Shown: positions 1 through 12,690 of the stretch, piece by piece
Position numbering within the stretch: position 1 is the stretch's first letter
Layout: each line of letters begins with the position of its first letter
DNA from: Epiperipatus broadwayi
Lineage: Eukaryota; Onychophora; Udeonychophora; Euonychophora; Peripatidae
Reading direction: 5' to 3'
Assembly (NCBI GenBank): GCA_028023455.1
Contig: JAQFVV010006471.1
Location: forward strand, 746,001-810,000
DNA length: 64,000 bases
Translations under genes and position numbers: made by a program
The notes under the pieces: model-generated
The model's input: the letters and a program-made list of their open reading frames with translations, nothing else
Database searches by the model: none
What the model was told of the DNA's origin: nothing

Positions 1-1363
1 TTACTTAATAACACCACAAATATTGACCTAATCTTTTTAGTAGACTTTTTTTCAATGAAATAATGTATTAATAATTTTCAAATTTGTTAGAAATCTTACT
101 TTTAGATAATGGAATTCTCTAGAGATAACAGCTAGTATAAACTTTCAAATTCTGTAACCAAGTCTTTGCTTGTGGTAGGAATAAATTACCATTTTTTTTT
201 TAAATAAAAAGCAAAAATCTATAGCCTATATAATTCTCCCAAAAAAAAAAAAGCAAGATTCTTCAAGTTTGGTGTAGTATTGTTGACTTATTGAATAACA
301 AACAAACTTTTAATATATATATATAATAGATAAAGATAAATAAATAAATATATTTTTTATGTAATTACTGATAGATACTTTTTAATTTTCTATTTTTTTT
401 TACTTATATATCACATTTTTTTTCTTTTAGATATAAATACAGTGTTTCAGAATATGTATATATATATATGTGTGTGTGTAAACATTAATCTATAAAATAT
501 AAATGCAGGCTATTTTCCAACATTTATTTATAACTATTTCAGTGTAACTTTCACTTTAGTTAAATCCTATTATTGAGATAAGATAAAAGATTTGCTGAGA
601 TAAGTATAATTAACTGTTAAAAATATATAATGCATTCTTACTGCAAAGAGAGATTTTTTTTTCTTTTTTTTAATGCTATCAAGCCTGTTAATTGGCATGG
701 GATAGTTGGGTTTTATTAACTACTGTTATAAGTTAAATGCTTTTTAATTAAACAATTATAAATGGATAATTTCACAGATTAAATATTTTCATCTAAAACA
801 TCTACTAAAAATATTATATTATATATTTACATTTCTATAGACATTGAAAAATTGTAATTATGATATCTAAAAATATAAAATTTTGCTATATAAGTAAAGA
901 AAATAGAAAGTTAAAATATATCTATCAGTATTTACATAAAAAATATTATATCTACACCTTTACCCCTCTTAGCGATGGCAATTGGTTCTCCAGAACTCGT
1001 CCTTAAGCAAGAATATCATATACAGAATAAGTATTTGTAATGGGGGTCTATGGGAAAAAAAATTGATCGGTTCCTAAAGCTAAAAAATTACACTAACTTG
1101 GGAATAAAGTACATATTAAAAAAAATATTTATCGAATGCAGTGTATGTGTAAACTGTACAGTATCTAAAAAGAAAATTGCATATTTTCTCTGTTTAAAAA
1201 GTACAGTACAGTAAAAAGAAAGAGAAAATTAAATTAAATTTTAATTTGTTTTTATATTATTCCACAGAAGTTTTTTATAGTAATGAAAAAAAAATCCATA
1301 CTGAAGTGCATTTTTTTTTTTAAAAAATCACTTTATTCTAGCTTCATTATCTGTGTAAATAGC

Positions 1364-1364
<1 letters not shown>
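1..1364. other. AT-rich DNA, no gene seen
   Basis: Many poly-A and poly-T runs and short AT repeats, with no open frame that looks coding on either strand. The only recognisable item is the short interspersed repeat annotated separately at 262-345. Confidence 0.6.
262..345 (-). repeat. Interspersed repeat, Helitron-like terminus (copy 1)
   Basis: Read on the minus strand, this matches the plus strand at about 12,606-12,690. The shared order is a TCTATTATA start, an AT-rich stretch, TTTAAAAGTTTGTTTGTT, then a conserved tail ending near a CCAA block. A 5' TC followed by an AT-rich stretch resembles Helitron 5' ends, but no CTRR end with hairpin and no helicase was found. The shared repeat is seen directly; the Helitron assignment is a guess. 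Confidence 0.4.
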
Positions 1365-1412
<48 letters not shown>

Positions 1413-1413
1413 G

Positions 1414-1450
<37 letters not shown>
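1365..1450. repeat. (AT)n microsatellite with palindromic interruption
   Basis: Two long AT tracts are separated by the short island AATGTAATT; the inverse AATTACATT follows the second tract, so the block can fold into a long cruciform. Confidence 0.9.
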
Positions 1451-1452
<2 letters not shown>

Positions 1453-3390
1453 CAAAATTACATTGATCAAAAGATATTACCATTATAAATTAAATTAATT
1501 ATAGCAAAAGGATTCAAATATAATAAATATTTTATCTGAGTGACAGTAATCAAATAAATGAGATCCAATTGATTTCAAACTATATTAACATAAGCATAAG
1601 CTATGAAACAAGTGGTAAATAAAATTATTATAAGGGAATGGCATTGTAGCCAAAATATAAGATCAAAATGCTTATCTCAAACATATTAAAGATGATGAGC
1701 TATAAGTGGCAACTATAATAGTCATTGAAATTTATTAATTCAATACTCAAATATTACTTATAGATAAAATATAGGTGGCTTAAACATTCATGAATTTCTA
1801 CTTAAGCTCTATAAAAATATATCATAATTTCATAAGATCAGCAATAGTGCTTGGAGGACTGGCCATTTCAGATATCTGGTATCTTGCCTATTTCAAACTC
1901 TAGTGAGACCACCATTACATCCTCCATAAACAAGCAGAAACCATAAACAAATTATTCAGAATAAACTACTATAACTCAGGTATATGGAAATCAAGTGGGT
2001 GAGGATACTGGTAACTCAATCAAATATCTCTCAATATATCCCCCAGTAGATTTTATTCACTCTTATCTCTTGGTTGGATCTCAAGTTCATATCTAAGTGA
2101 ACAACAAGTGAATATGGTCTATCAGGGCATCACTAGGTTAGCTGGACCTAGACAAAGTTATATTTGTAACTTTTTCACATGTACCGGGTTTGAATCCTTT
2201 CGGTAGCTTATTTTTTACAAAATGTATGATTTTGATTTTAGACCCATAGCACTATATGCACTAATATTTAAATAAACACCTAGGTAACATAAAACATCTT
2301 TAATCTAAAGTGGAATATATAAATTCATTAGACAGAAATCATTTCTTAGACCTTAACATAACAAATGTGTTTCAATATTTTTTATAAGTTTTACTAGCTC
2401 AGATTATATTATTAATTTAGGATGGCAATTCACTCATCCTTGCATAAAATAGATGATGGGATGGTGGTTAGAATAATACTAAGAAATCACTAAATACTAT
2501 GAAATCAATATTTATTTATGGCCTTTAAACATTTATCTATCCCACTAATTAAAACGTGATGATGATGATGATAATGACAATGATAATGGTTTCAACCACA
2601 GCTTTAGGACTAAGCCTAAGCATAAAACCTAATTGTTATAAAGAAATTCATAATTATTGCTTAATTTTAGTATATCTAATTAAATCTTAAATAATCAATA
2701 TCAACCATTGATGATGAATGATCACAACGAATAAAGACTATTATCAATAAAATACATACACCTCCTTTAATAAAACAATTTAACATTTATTAATTTATTA
2801 TGAAAATCTACAAATAATTTAAAGATAAAACCAAAATTTTATATGAAATAATAATGAGAACAATAATTGATTATCTGGCAATCATAATGTTAATTTTGAA
2901 TTCTTCCCCCTTTCCCGTCAAAAATATATACATAAATTTGGATACTGAGTTTGCTAAAGTTTTGGATCCACAAGAAAATATTTCATAAGAAAAAAAAATT
3001 CACTCTCTTTTTTTTTCTCCTTTCTCTTTCGCACACATTCTTTTATAATCTAACAGATAAAGTAGAATGATAAAAAAATGTTAGTAGAAGTGAAAGAGCA
3101 AGATTTCCAGAACAAGTTTTAAATTATTTTTCTCCCCCTCCCTTCTACCCTCTGAAATGCTATACTTTAACTTAAAACAAAATCTAATATTTCTAATACT
3201 GCCTATTTTTCTTTCTTTACATTCACACACCATTACATATATGCAACAAGTATTATTATATTATGTATGTGCATGTTTTATCCCCATAATAACAAAAATA
3301 TTATTTAAAACAAAATAATAATAAAAAAAAATATTTTACATATTGTAACAATCTGGATAAGATAGACTTACGTAAACTAAAGGTACCTGC
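1451..3390. other. No gene seen; a B-box-like motif near 2,187
   Basis: AT-rich sequence with a somewhat more complex stretch at about 1,840-2,210. Near 2,187-2,200 the string GGGTTTGAATCC resembles a tRNA T-arm or Pol III B box and could be the relic of a tRNA-derived SINE. No convincing A box was placed. No coding frame. Confidence 0.35.
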
Positions 3391-3615
3391 ACTACAGGGC
3401 GCCATCTAGGCATTTGAACCTAGAAAAATTTATAGAGTAGGCAGATACGTAAGTCAAAAAAAAATTTTTTTTTTTTATATTTTGCATCCGGTCGTTAGCC
3501 CATGTCACTAGCTCAGTGGAATAGCAGAGATTTAATAATATAATATAAGAGTATATATAAAAAAAGAATAAAATAAGCCACTGCCAGTAATTAACACATA
3601 AACATTTATTTATGC

Positions 3616-3641
3616 ATATATATATATATATATATATATAT

Positions 3642-3691
<50 letters not shown>
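3616..3691. repeat. (AT)n microsatellite
   Basis: Two AT runs are separated by TTGC. The short frames crossing the block consist of Tyr-Ile repeats and are artefacts of the repeat. Confidence 0.9.
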
Positions 3692-3693
<2 letters not shown>

Positions 3694-6600
3694 ATTGAAA
3701 ATTGTTTTAGTATCAGTTTACATTTTAACATCTAACATTATTTTTAACTTTACTTTGAATTTTAATTAACATTTTAATTTCTATTATATTATAAGTTTAC
3801 ATTTTAATTAAGTTCGCACAGATGGGATTATAAAAGCTTGTTTTAATATGTTGCATATAGATTGGTTACATAGATTTCAACGGTTAAAAACATTTCAAAA
3901 TAAACATAAATGATCAAAATATAAAATCATTGATACTGACAATTGCAGAGGGAAATTTATAAATAACCCAATAGTATTCACCATAAGATACTTGCATTGT
4001 CACCAATAACTTAAAAGACATCTGAATAAATACATTTTAGATACTCACTGTGAGGTATCATTATTTATCGAATGTCTATATATTTTGACCAAATATGAAA
4101 TCCAAAACATAATTAACCGATAACAAATCTATGCAAACGTCTATAAACAACTTAAATTTAATGCATTTTTATTTAGTGTCGAGTATGAATAGACTACATA
4201 GATTTGCATTTGAAAATAAACATTCTATCCCTATTTAACCTTAGGCTAAAATTCGTAGTCAATCTGGCATCAATTCATCTGATATATTGATGTATTCAAT
4301 GTAATAAAATACGGCAGCACAAAAAGTTAAGAGAAGAAATTGCCTCTCATCAGATAGGAATATTACATCTATCTGCGAAGAAGAGCAATAAAACAAAAAA
4401 CTCCATAGAAAGGAACTGCGGTATCCGACTTATAATTCCTTCCATAGACAAATGGAAGTGTGCGGTGTATGAAGCGATTCTGCCCGTAGCAAATCAATAT
4501 TACATCTACTAATCACACCAATATATCCAATCCATTGACCCAATTCAACTATGACACAAATCACCTAAGATTACCCTCCCCTAATATAACTTTACAAATC
4601 TATACAGCCATTCACGCCCGACTTAAGTTTAACATTTATATAATTTAATTTATCACACAGCAAAAATCATAATAAAACTTAAAGAACAAAAAAAAATATA
4701 AATGGAAATGATTTTACATAAATAAAAAAAAAATACATCAAATAACATTATTAATAAAGAATTTAGTTTGGTCAGATAGGATTCTATTTGTATTATTTAC
4801 TAAAAGGTTTAGAATTTAGAGTTCTATGTTTTCAAATGAAAATAAAGTTCTTACAATTTTAAAAGGTCCATAATTTGTAGTCATTTGTAATTCTGAACGG
4901 GAATTCCCATGCCATACTGAAGATATTTGTTTTGTTAGCTGTTGTTTTTATCCATCTGGAGGTTTATGCTTTAACTGGTCCTCAATAAAGAAAATGATGT
5001 TTCACTCCCTTTTCTTTAACAGCTGAAGAAATTGAAAGTGCATCTTTCAATCCCTTCACCTCCAACTCCGTACTAATACATATAGTCACATCGTAATAAT
5101 AATCTATCATAATTAATAATTTCCAAACTTGTCTTTTTATATTAATTTGAAGGATTGAATTTACATTGCGTCATCGATGAAATGGTCTTTTCGCTGAGGT
5201 CCGATTCCATTGCTTTTCTCTTCATTGGCTATTAGTTTCTATTGCTTTCCTATCTGATCGATGCTTTTACATTTAAATGCCCAAAGCTAGTTTACATTTA
5301 ACTAATTAAAACAATCATTTCCATTTCTGATTAATTAATGTGTTTTCCAAGATTAAAGATATATTTTTATCTCTAAATCTTTTTAAGTTTTTGTTTTTAA
5401 AATACCTTTCTATTTTTAATAAAGTTTTATTTTAATAATTTTTTTTTGTTATCTGTGCAATTTATATATACGAGTTTAAGATGATATTTAATTTCAATTT
5501 TTAATTCTTAAAGAAAATTTTTAAATGCAAACTTCTTATTTTAACTTCATGTTTAATAATAAAAAAACAATGTAATGACATCTGTGCTCATTACAATATT
5601 AATAACATTTCATAACTTTAGGTTAATAGATAATCATAATTTTAGTACATATAAAATCATTAACAAAGCCTATGTTTATCGTTATTAAGAAATTCTTGTT
5701 TTTAATTGATCCTGGTTGTTTTAAAAGTTCTTTAAACAAAAATATACAACTTTATTGCTAAAGTTTTACTAAGTCTCTGATATCATAAAGAAAACATAAA
5801 AAAATGCATATTACCAGTTCCATTCTTTGTAGGACTTCCAATGAGACAAATTTTCTTGTTTAATGTCTATATTTTTGCACTACCATTTCCATTTTCTTTG
5901 GAACAAACTTTTTCTTGAGGTGTATAATTATTTGATGGTGATGATCCTATTGAGATAATTTGCTTTAGTGTACAATTTGGAAATCATTATATTAACTTTT
6001 CTTCTCTTCCTGTCAAGCATGATTCTTTTAGTGGATGAAGTACAGCAGTTGTTTTCATGTTTATAAATTTTCTTGGGTTTAAACTCAGTTACTGGAACAA
6101 TTAATTGGACTTGATGATTGAATATTTATCAGTAGATTACTCTTTTCCTGATTGCCTTCCAATGCAGGTGAATGTTTTCTTCTTTCTATTTAAAAAACAT
6201 CTTATTTCTCTCAGTCAGTAAGAAGGTATAGAATATTATAATTTCAGACAAGACATCTTTTCTTTCCTATATGATGTGCTGGCTGGATAGTCTGGTCTAC
6301 AGATGAGATATATATTAATTTTTCTTACCCCACCATCCTTATATCTTCACTCCTCAAAAAAAAATTTAATAATAAAAAAAATGACTTTTTGATTGAGATT
6401 TTTGTAGAGTTAAAAACGCTTGTCCTTTTAGTTTCAATATTTTTAAAAGTCTCTATAACAATATCAACTGATTTTCCAGACTGCTTTTATATCTGATTTT
6501 TTTTCCTATTTTTGGCCACCTCTTTTAATTAGATTTATAACTTATTTTCAAACAAATCGTTTTTTAGTTGAATAGTATGAAAAATCTCAGTATCCTGATT

Positions 6601-7400
6601 TTTAGACAAACTTTTGTTTTGAAGGAAAAAATAGTCTTAATTCTTTTTTACACCTATGTAACATCTCAAATTTGAGCTTCTTTTTTTTGATCTTAAGATG
6701 AGACATTTTTAAAATTAGACTTCTCACATCGTGTCTAAGTTTTTCAACAGAAAAACAACCCTTATAATACAAAAAAAATTGTTGAGTAAGAAAAAAAATA
6801 ATATAACAGACTTTTTTCTTTTTCTCTCAATATTTAATAAATAAAAATGTAGTTTATGTATGTAATATACACATACATACTCATTCAAATTATTTATAAA
6901 CTGACATTAAATAATCCAATTGCTAGCCTAGTAATTACAACCCGAATATTTAAAATTAAATCCTTAACTTTTAAATCCAAATTATAATTGTAGAAAAGCA
7001 AAAATAGAAGTATAGAATAAGATATTAAAATTTAGCAAGTGTAGGTTAGTTTTAAAGAAAGTTAAATTGTTTAATATTTGAAATATAAAACAATTAAATA
7101 GCTTACACATACATTGCCTATATATGTGTAACAAGTTATAACTTTATTTTTTAACAAAAATTTAAATATTGAAAAATCTAAATGTGTGTATTACTCTTTT
7201 TGAGATTCATTAACACACAAACAAATAAAGAATATAACTGTTGTCCCACTCTTTTTCTGTCTTAAGCTTTTAGAACTGGATCTCGTAGGGTTTAAACTTG
7301 GGTGCCCTACAGCTTCATTTACTATATAAAAATGTGATGATGATTTTTGTTCCACATTTTCTTTCATGCACATTACTACAAATTTAGCTAATGACTAAAT
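3692..7400. other. No gene seen; unexplained complex stretch at 4,240-4,640
   Basis: Mostly AT-rich low-complexity DNA. The part at about 4,240-4,640 has more balanced composition and CpG-containing words unlike its surroundings, which suggests an old repeat insertion. I could not assign it. No terminal repeats, frames or RNA structures were supported. Confidence 0.4.
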
Positions 7401-7402
7401 TG

Positions 7403-7443
7403 TAATGGCACAATATATATATATATATATACATATATATGGC

Positions 7444-7484
<41 letters not shown>
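7403..7484. repeat. (AT)n microsatellite, duplicated start
   Basis: The block contains two copies of GGCACA followed by a long AT run, so a short unit including the flank has been duplicated. Confidence 0.85.
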
Positions 7485-7486
<2 letters not shown>

Positions 7487-8299
7487 CCCTTATCTATAGG
7501 TCATAATAGGGTAGAATGGTCAATTGCTAAAAAATTTTAAATTTTAAAATATGTTTGTGTAATATATTGATAATTGTATCATCGATTAGATTTTATAGTA
7601 CAATTTAAGGCTGAAGAATACCTGGTATGTAAAAGTGTAATGGATTATTTTAAAAGAACAGTTAAATAAAGCTTAATTATATCCTTGCTTATGATTGTAA
7701 AAGCTGGCCATATAAAATAATACAGCTATAAATAGTTAAAAGTATATTAACAATTCAATTGTAATGTTTTAAAACTAATAAATTAAATAAACGCTATATG
7801 TAATATTATAATTATAATTAATATTCAAATCTAATCTAATATTTTTAAAATAAACTTTGGGATGGTGAGAATTATATTTAGTTCTACATTTTAAATTATT
7901 TTCCAAATTTTTATAAAATATATCAGTTTTGGTAATTTAGTCCGAGACGTAAATAAAAAAAAATCATCTGATAAAGTTAGTAATCATGTGACTGTATATT
8001 ATATACCTTCACACACATGCTTGTTAGAATATAATAATAAAGTTTGTGAATTATAAAACTAAATGTAATTGCTATCTATCGTTAAAGTAAAAGTTAAAAT
8101 ATTAAATGTTATTTTAATAATTGTTTTAAAGTTTAAATGATTTTGATAAAACTATAATTGAGTTTAAAAATACTATTCTAAATAATATTTTAAAACATGA
8201 TGTCATAAATTCTTTATTTTAAAAAGTTTAATCTATTATAAAACTAAAAATGTGTAAATTTGTTCGCGCTAAAAAAGTCATTAACCAATCAATGGAGGT

Positions 8300-11100
8300 A
8301 TTTTAGCAGACGAAAAATAGGAATTAGACGGAGCGGAAGAAGGAATGTGTAATTAAAGGAAGGAGGAACATATTTTTTAGCTGTATAAGATCGTAAGCTA
8401 GAAAAGTGTTATAATTTAAAAATTTTGTATTTATTTTAAAAGTTTTGTTTTAAAATATAATGTTTTAAACTGCCTTTAAATGGAAGGCTAATTTAAAAGA
8501 TTTCTTGCCAGGATTTTTATTCAAGTTTAGCCAAAACCTTGCAGTAAAAATGGAAATACTACAGAAAAAAGTACCTAAAAGTATTGATAAAGTAAAAATA
8601 ATTGTAAAGTGCCTTGAATACAGTTTATTTGTGATCAACCAGAAAATCATTAGAACTCAGATAAATATAATTTGGACATTATACAGAAAACTTAAAAGAA
8701 AAGTTATTTGCCGTCAGGAAAAATTATGATGCACAATTTTAAAAGGCTACTCCGAATTTTTTTTATTCTTCTCTATGGAAAAAATTAAGAGGCATATATC
8801 ATAAAAAAAAAATTATGTAAAGTTATAATGGAAAAAGAATGTTTGTCTTTTTAAAGGAGACATTACAATGTATATAGTACCAGAATTTTAAAAGAAGAAA
8901 AAAAGTTACAGAATAATAATATGAAAGAGCTATTGTGTTTATGAAAAAGGAACCGAAAAACTTTCTTTAAGAAGAATTAAAAAATATTATAAAGTGTTCA
9001 TTAGAGAAATGATTAATAAAGATAAAGATTTGGAAACTATAAATCTAATTTACTTAATAAAATGAATCCATGAAAACAGAAAAGTTTTATTGAATATTTA
9101 AATCAAAGTACTGAGAAGATGCATCGTAAAAGTCGCGTGGGAGAAAATATTAACAAGAAATATTAGAAGAGAAGATTTAGAAGTTTTCTTTACGGGATTA
9201 ACTAATATCATAATTAATAATTGTATTAAATATTATAAAAACCAAGGATTATCATTCATGAATATTTATTGAACGAAGTAATATTTCTTTTACCTTAAAA
9301 TTGAACAAGCAGGGAGAGGAACATTAAGTGAATGAAAAAGAAATGATAAACAATTTTTTTTTTTGCTTTAGTATGAACAGTTTTTCAGGAAAATTTGATG
9401 AAGGAGTACAGTAAATATAGTTTGAATATTTTTTACTAATTTTTTTTAAAATATAAAATGTTATGTGAGATTAGGGAAAACATAAAACATAAATTTATTA
9501 ATATTAAAATTTAAATATAATAACTTGATAAAATTATAGAAATAGTGTTTAAAATAAAGTGTATGGATGTGAATCTTATATCTACAAGGATCAAATGGAT
9601 GGTGAAGCCTACGGAATGCGATCGAGGAGATAAAGGTCGTTTGGTAATTTTAATAGTTATTTATAATGCATAATGTATTTTTTTTTAGATCATCTATTGA
9701 ACTAAGAATGAAGTGTGAAAGTCTTAATTATACGTACACATTTTATGCAACATTTTAACATATAATGAGATAGGAGTAATTCGGAATATGCATGCAACAA
9801 TTTATTTAAAGTATATTAATAATATAATTTAACAGAACAATTGTGTGATTCTTTTGAACTTTCATGTGATAAAGTATTCAGATATTTAAATAGTTTGTAT
9901 ATGATTAAATATACGGAGGAAAGTAGTAAAAAGATTTTCTTATAGAACAGTGGAATAGTTTTAAAATATCAATGAATTTTATTATTGTTAGTAATGCAGA
10001 TATGTATTTGTCAATGTACAGTATAGAAAAAATTCTGAGAAATAAGATCGGATAGTGACTTGGAAGTACTAGTGGAGAGGAAACCAAGATGATGTGTTTT
10101 TTTTATAAGAAATAGGAAAATATAAGGGATTTGGATCATATTTAGTTTTGTGTGATTTAGTATAGTTAACAAAGTCCTATGACTGAACACATATGGTTTG
10201 GACAGTGTTTTGCATATCTTTAAACTTTTGATGTTAGAATAAAGCTGAAGAAATAGCTTTAGCATCGTTCCTATGATAGAGGTTGGTAGACAGGTAAAGG
10301 TCACTCCTCTATAGTATCTTTTAATTCACTGTGCCATGATTGTCAAGGTATATGATGAGTAATATTCTAGTTGTATTTTGATCCTATGCATCTATCTTCG
10401 CTATCCTTATTTCGTGAATCTGCATCAGTCAGAAAGATATTTTCAAAGAAATAATGAATAAAATAGAACTGAAGATATATTATCGTTTGTGTAAGAATAG
10501 TTTATTTGCTTGAATGTATAGAATTGTGTAACTTTAAAATTGAAAGTCCAAAATATCATAAAGAGAGAAAGAATCATATAATACATTGTAAAATTAATTC
10601 AGAAATGAATATAAGATTTTGAAAAGAAATCTAAACCAAGTATTTGAAAAGTGATAATAAAATTTGAATTTTTTTTTTAATATTAATGTTGGAGGGAATG
10701 AGTATTGCATATTTATCAAGAGAAAATTCAATAAGGTATAATAAACATATACTTGTGCATGGTATATTAATAGTTGTAATTATATCATCCGAAGTAAGGC
10801 TTGAATGAGAATATTAGGATTAATAAACATCGGATAATGAATAATAAAAACCTAATACCGAATGTAGAATGGTGTTTTGATTTTATAAGATTCCATACAA
10901 CCAATATGAAACTAAATTTTATTATTTTGTAGAATTTTATTACGAATGTAAATTTTTGTAAAAAATGTAATTTTAATAATATTAGGGATGAAAAGTGTTT
11001 GTGATAATCATATAAGAAATGCATTTGGTAATAAGCTAACCATAATAATAAATCAAGTAATAATACTGTATTTTCTTAAGCGTTAAAAAATAAGATTTAA
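8300..11100 (+). other. Purine-rich block, possible decayed element
   Basis: For almost 3 kb the plus strand is clearly richer in G and A than C and T, unlike the flanks. It begins with a run of GGAG/GAAG words near 8,325-8,370. Several short frames on the plus strand look as if they came from one decayed Lys/Ile-rich coding sequence (for example 8,505-8,729, and an unregistered frame near 8,940-9,090), but none has a motif I recognise. No long terminal repeats were found by eye. A degraded retroelement or a transcribed non-coding region are both possible. Confidence 0.25.
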
Positions 11101-11836
11101 TTAGGAAAAGTAAATAATATTTTGATTTCATTTATAAACTAATAAACTAAGTTGAGATATGAAAGTAAGGGATATCCAATGTATATAGTGTAAAAATATT
11201 GTTAATTTATTTATGTTGTTAATAAACTTTGTTTTAAATTTGTTTTAAAGTTTTGTGTCCGAGTTGTTATTTCTCCACATGGATGCATGAAATCACGATA
11301 CATTTATAATTGAAACAGACATATAGGTTTTGCACAAAAGGTAAACATAAAAGTGTTATAAGAATTTTGAGAATTTATTGGTATGATAAAATTAAAAGAT
11401 CATAATTTTATATTATTTATTGGTCATAAGTCGGTTGCCACAATATTACATTAAATTATATGCTAATGTTGCCACACGTATTCTGTTGTCAGATTATTAA
11501 AATACTACCACGTACGTAATTATTTATTTCATTTAGGAAGAAATAAGATTATATTATATTATTATTGTTATTATTATTTCTTTTATTATTATTAGTTGCT
11601 GTGTAGTAGATTATGACATAAAATTCTTTTTTCATATTTTACTACCGTAATTTTAAATCAGTTAGAATGCAATTTATGAACCTGAGATTTTATTTTATTT
11701 TACTTCATTTTATTTAATTAAGCTAGATTCTTGTTATAAAGAAGATTAAGATATGATTATTATTTTAATCGTAGTGAATAGAGCTTAGAAAGTCGTAAGA
11801 ATACTATGAGTTAGTTATTTGGTATAGTAAAAAAAA

Positions 11837-11846
11837 GGGGGGGGGG
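11837..11846 (+). repeat. Poly-G tract
   Basis: Ten consecutive G follow a poly-A run. It is notable in such AT-rich DNA; similar tracts occur at 25,375-25,384 (as C), 26,889-26,899 and 42,051-42,061. Confidence 0.9.
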
Positions 11847-12605
11847 ATAGTGTTCTTATGCCATTGAGGTAGTATCGTGTGGATAATGGCTCAATGTAGT
11901 CTATCTCGTTCCCAGTATTGTCACTCCATGTCTCATGAAAATAGTAAATATTTGTTAATTCATTTTAAAATTGAACCGTATTTGTATTTTAAAATTAGAG
12001 CTAGTAATCATTTTAATTAATGCTGAATATTTCATTTATTTATTTGTTAACTGAGCTAGAACCCGTAATATTCGTAATAAACAGTATATTTTGGGGTGAG
12101 GATGCGCGGGGGAAGGTTAGAATATATATATATATTACTATACATTTATGTTTATTACTTATGTGAAATTATTAAAATTCAAAAAACAATGTTTAATTAT
12201 AAATTATTTAATTGAACATAAATATTTATTAGTGTACACCAGAGTAACAAAACGCATATGCATATTATAAATCAGACAACTTTAGAAAAAAAAATTCAAC
12301 TTATTTTAAAAGAATAAAAAAATCTAACTGTAGTAATTTTCTAAAACATATGCTAAGTTTATTTTTCTTTTATTTTATATTTGCTATAAGTCGATTGCTT
12401 TTTGGGTAAAATGACTTTAAAATACCTTTTCTCTAACATCATCAGTGACACAAAATTCAAGATGTGGCAAAAAAATTAAAAAAAAAAATCCCAATTATAG
12501 TGAATAATCGATTGTAAATCAAAGTAGTGGGTACAAATTGATGATGATCGCTTATGTGAAATATTGCTAAGTAGCCAACCACTAAGTGAGGTCTAGGTGT
12601 ATCTA

Positions 12606-12690
12606 TCTTTTATCTATTATACATATAAATTTAAAAGTTTGTTTGTTTGTTAATTAATAACTCAACAAATATTGTCCAATTTTGATGAAA
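12606..12690 (+). repeat. Interspersed repeat, Helitron-like terminus (copy 2)
   Basis: Plus-strand copy of the repeat at 262-345. It starts TCTATTATACATATAAA, then has repeated GTTTGTTT, then a short tail with CCAATTTTGATGAAAC. The two copies differ by small indels and substitutions, so this is an old dispersed repeat. Confidence 0.4.

Noticed and set aside
3405-3530. tRNA-like words: GGTTCAAATGCC on the minus strand near 3,416 and TAGCTCAGTGG on the plus strand near 3,512
   Set aside because: The A-box-like and B-box-like words are on opposite strands, and no acceptor or anticodon stem can be built, so no tRNA or SINE is supported.
4330-4375. TCATCAG near 4,350 as a minus-strand hammerhead core
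   Set aside because: Only a weak stem II and TTAA in place of GAAA; stem I does not close.
7255-7330. B-box-like AGTTTAAACCC with flanking GTAGGGC on the minus strand
   Set aside because: No A box at suitable spacing and no match to the SINE-like family beyond this short word; several similar words occur in the window by chance or as deep relics.
7614-7650. CTGAAGA with an ATAC/GTAT hairpin near 7,613
   Set aside because: The hairpin is followed by GTAAA rather than GAAA and no stem I or stem III can be closed.
10011-10304. 97-codon minus-strand frame in the purine-rich block
   Set aside because: It lies opposite to the skew direction and reads as the complement of decayed plus-strand sequence; no recognisable domain.
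12435-12465. TCATCAG near 12,439 as a minus-strand hammerhead core
   Set aside because: No stem II can form between the core and the GAAA that follows.
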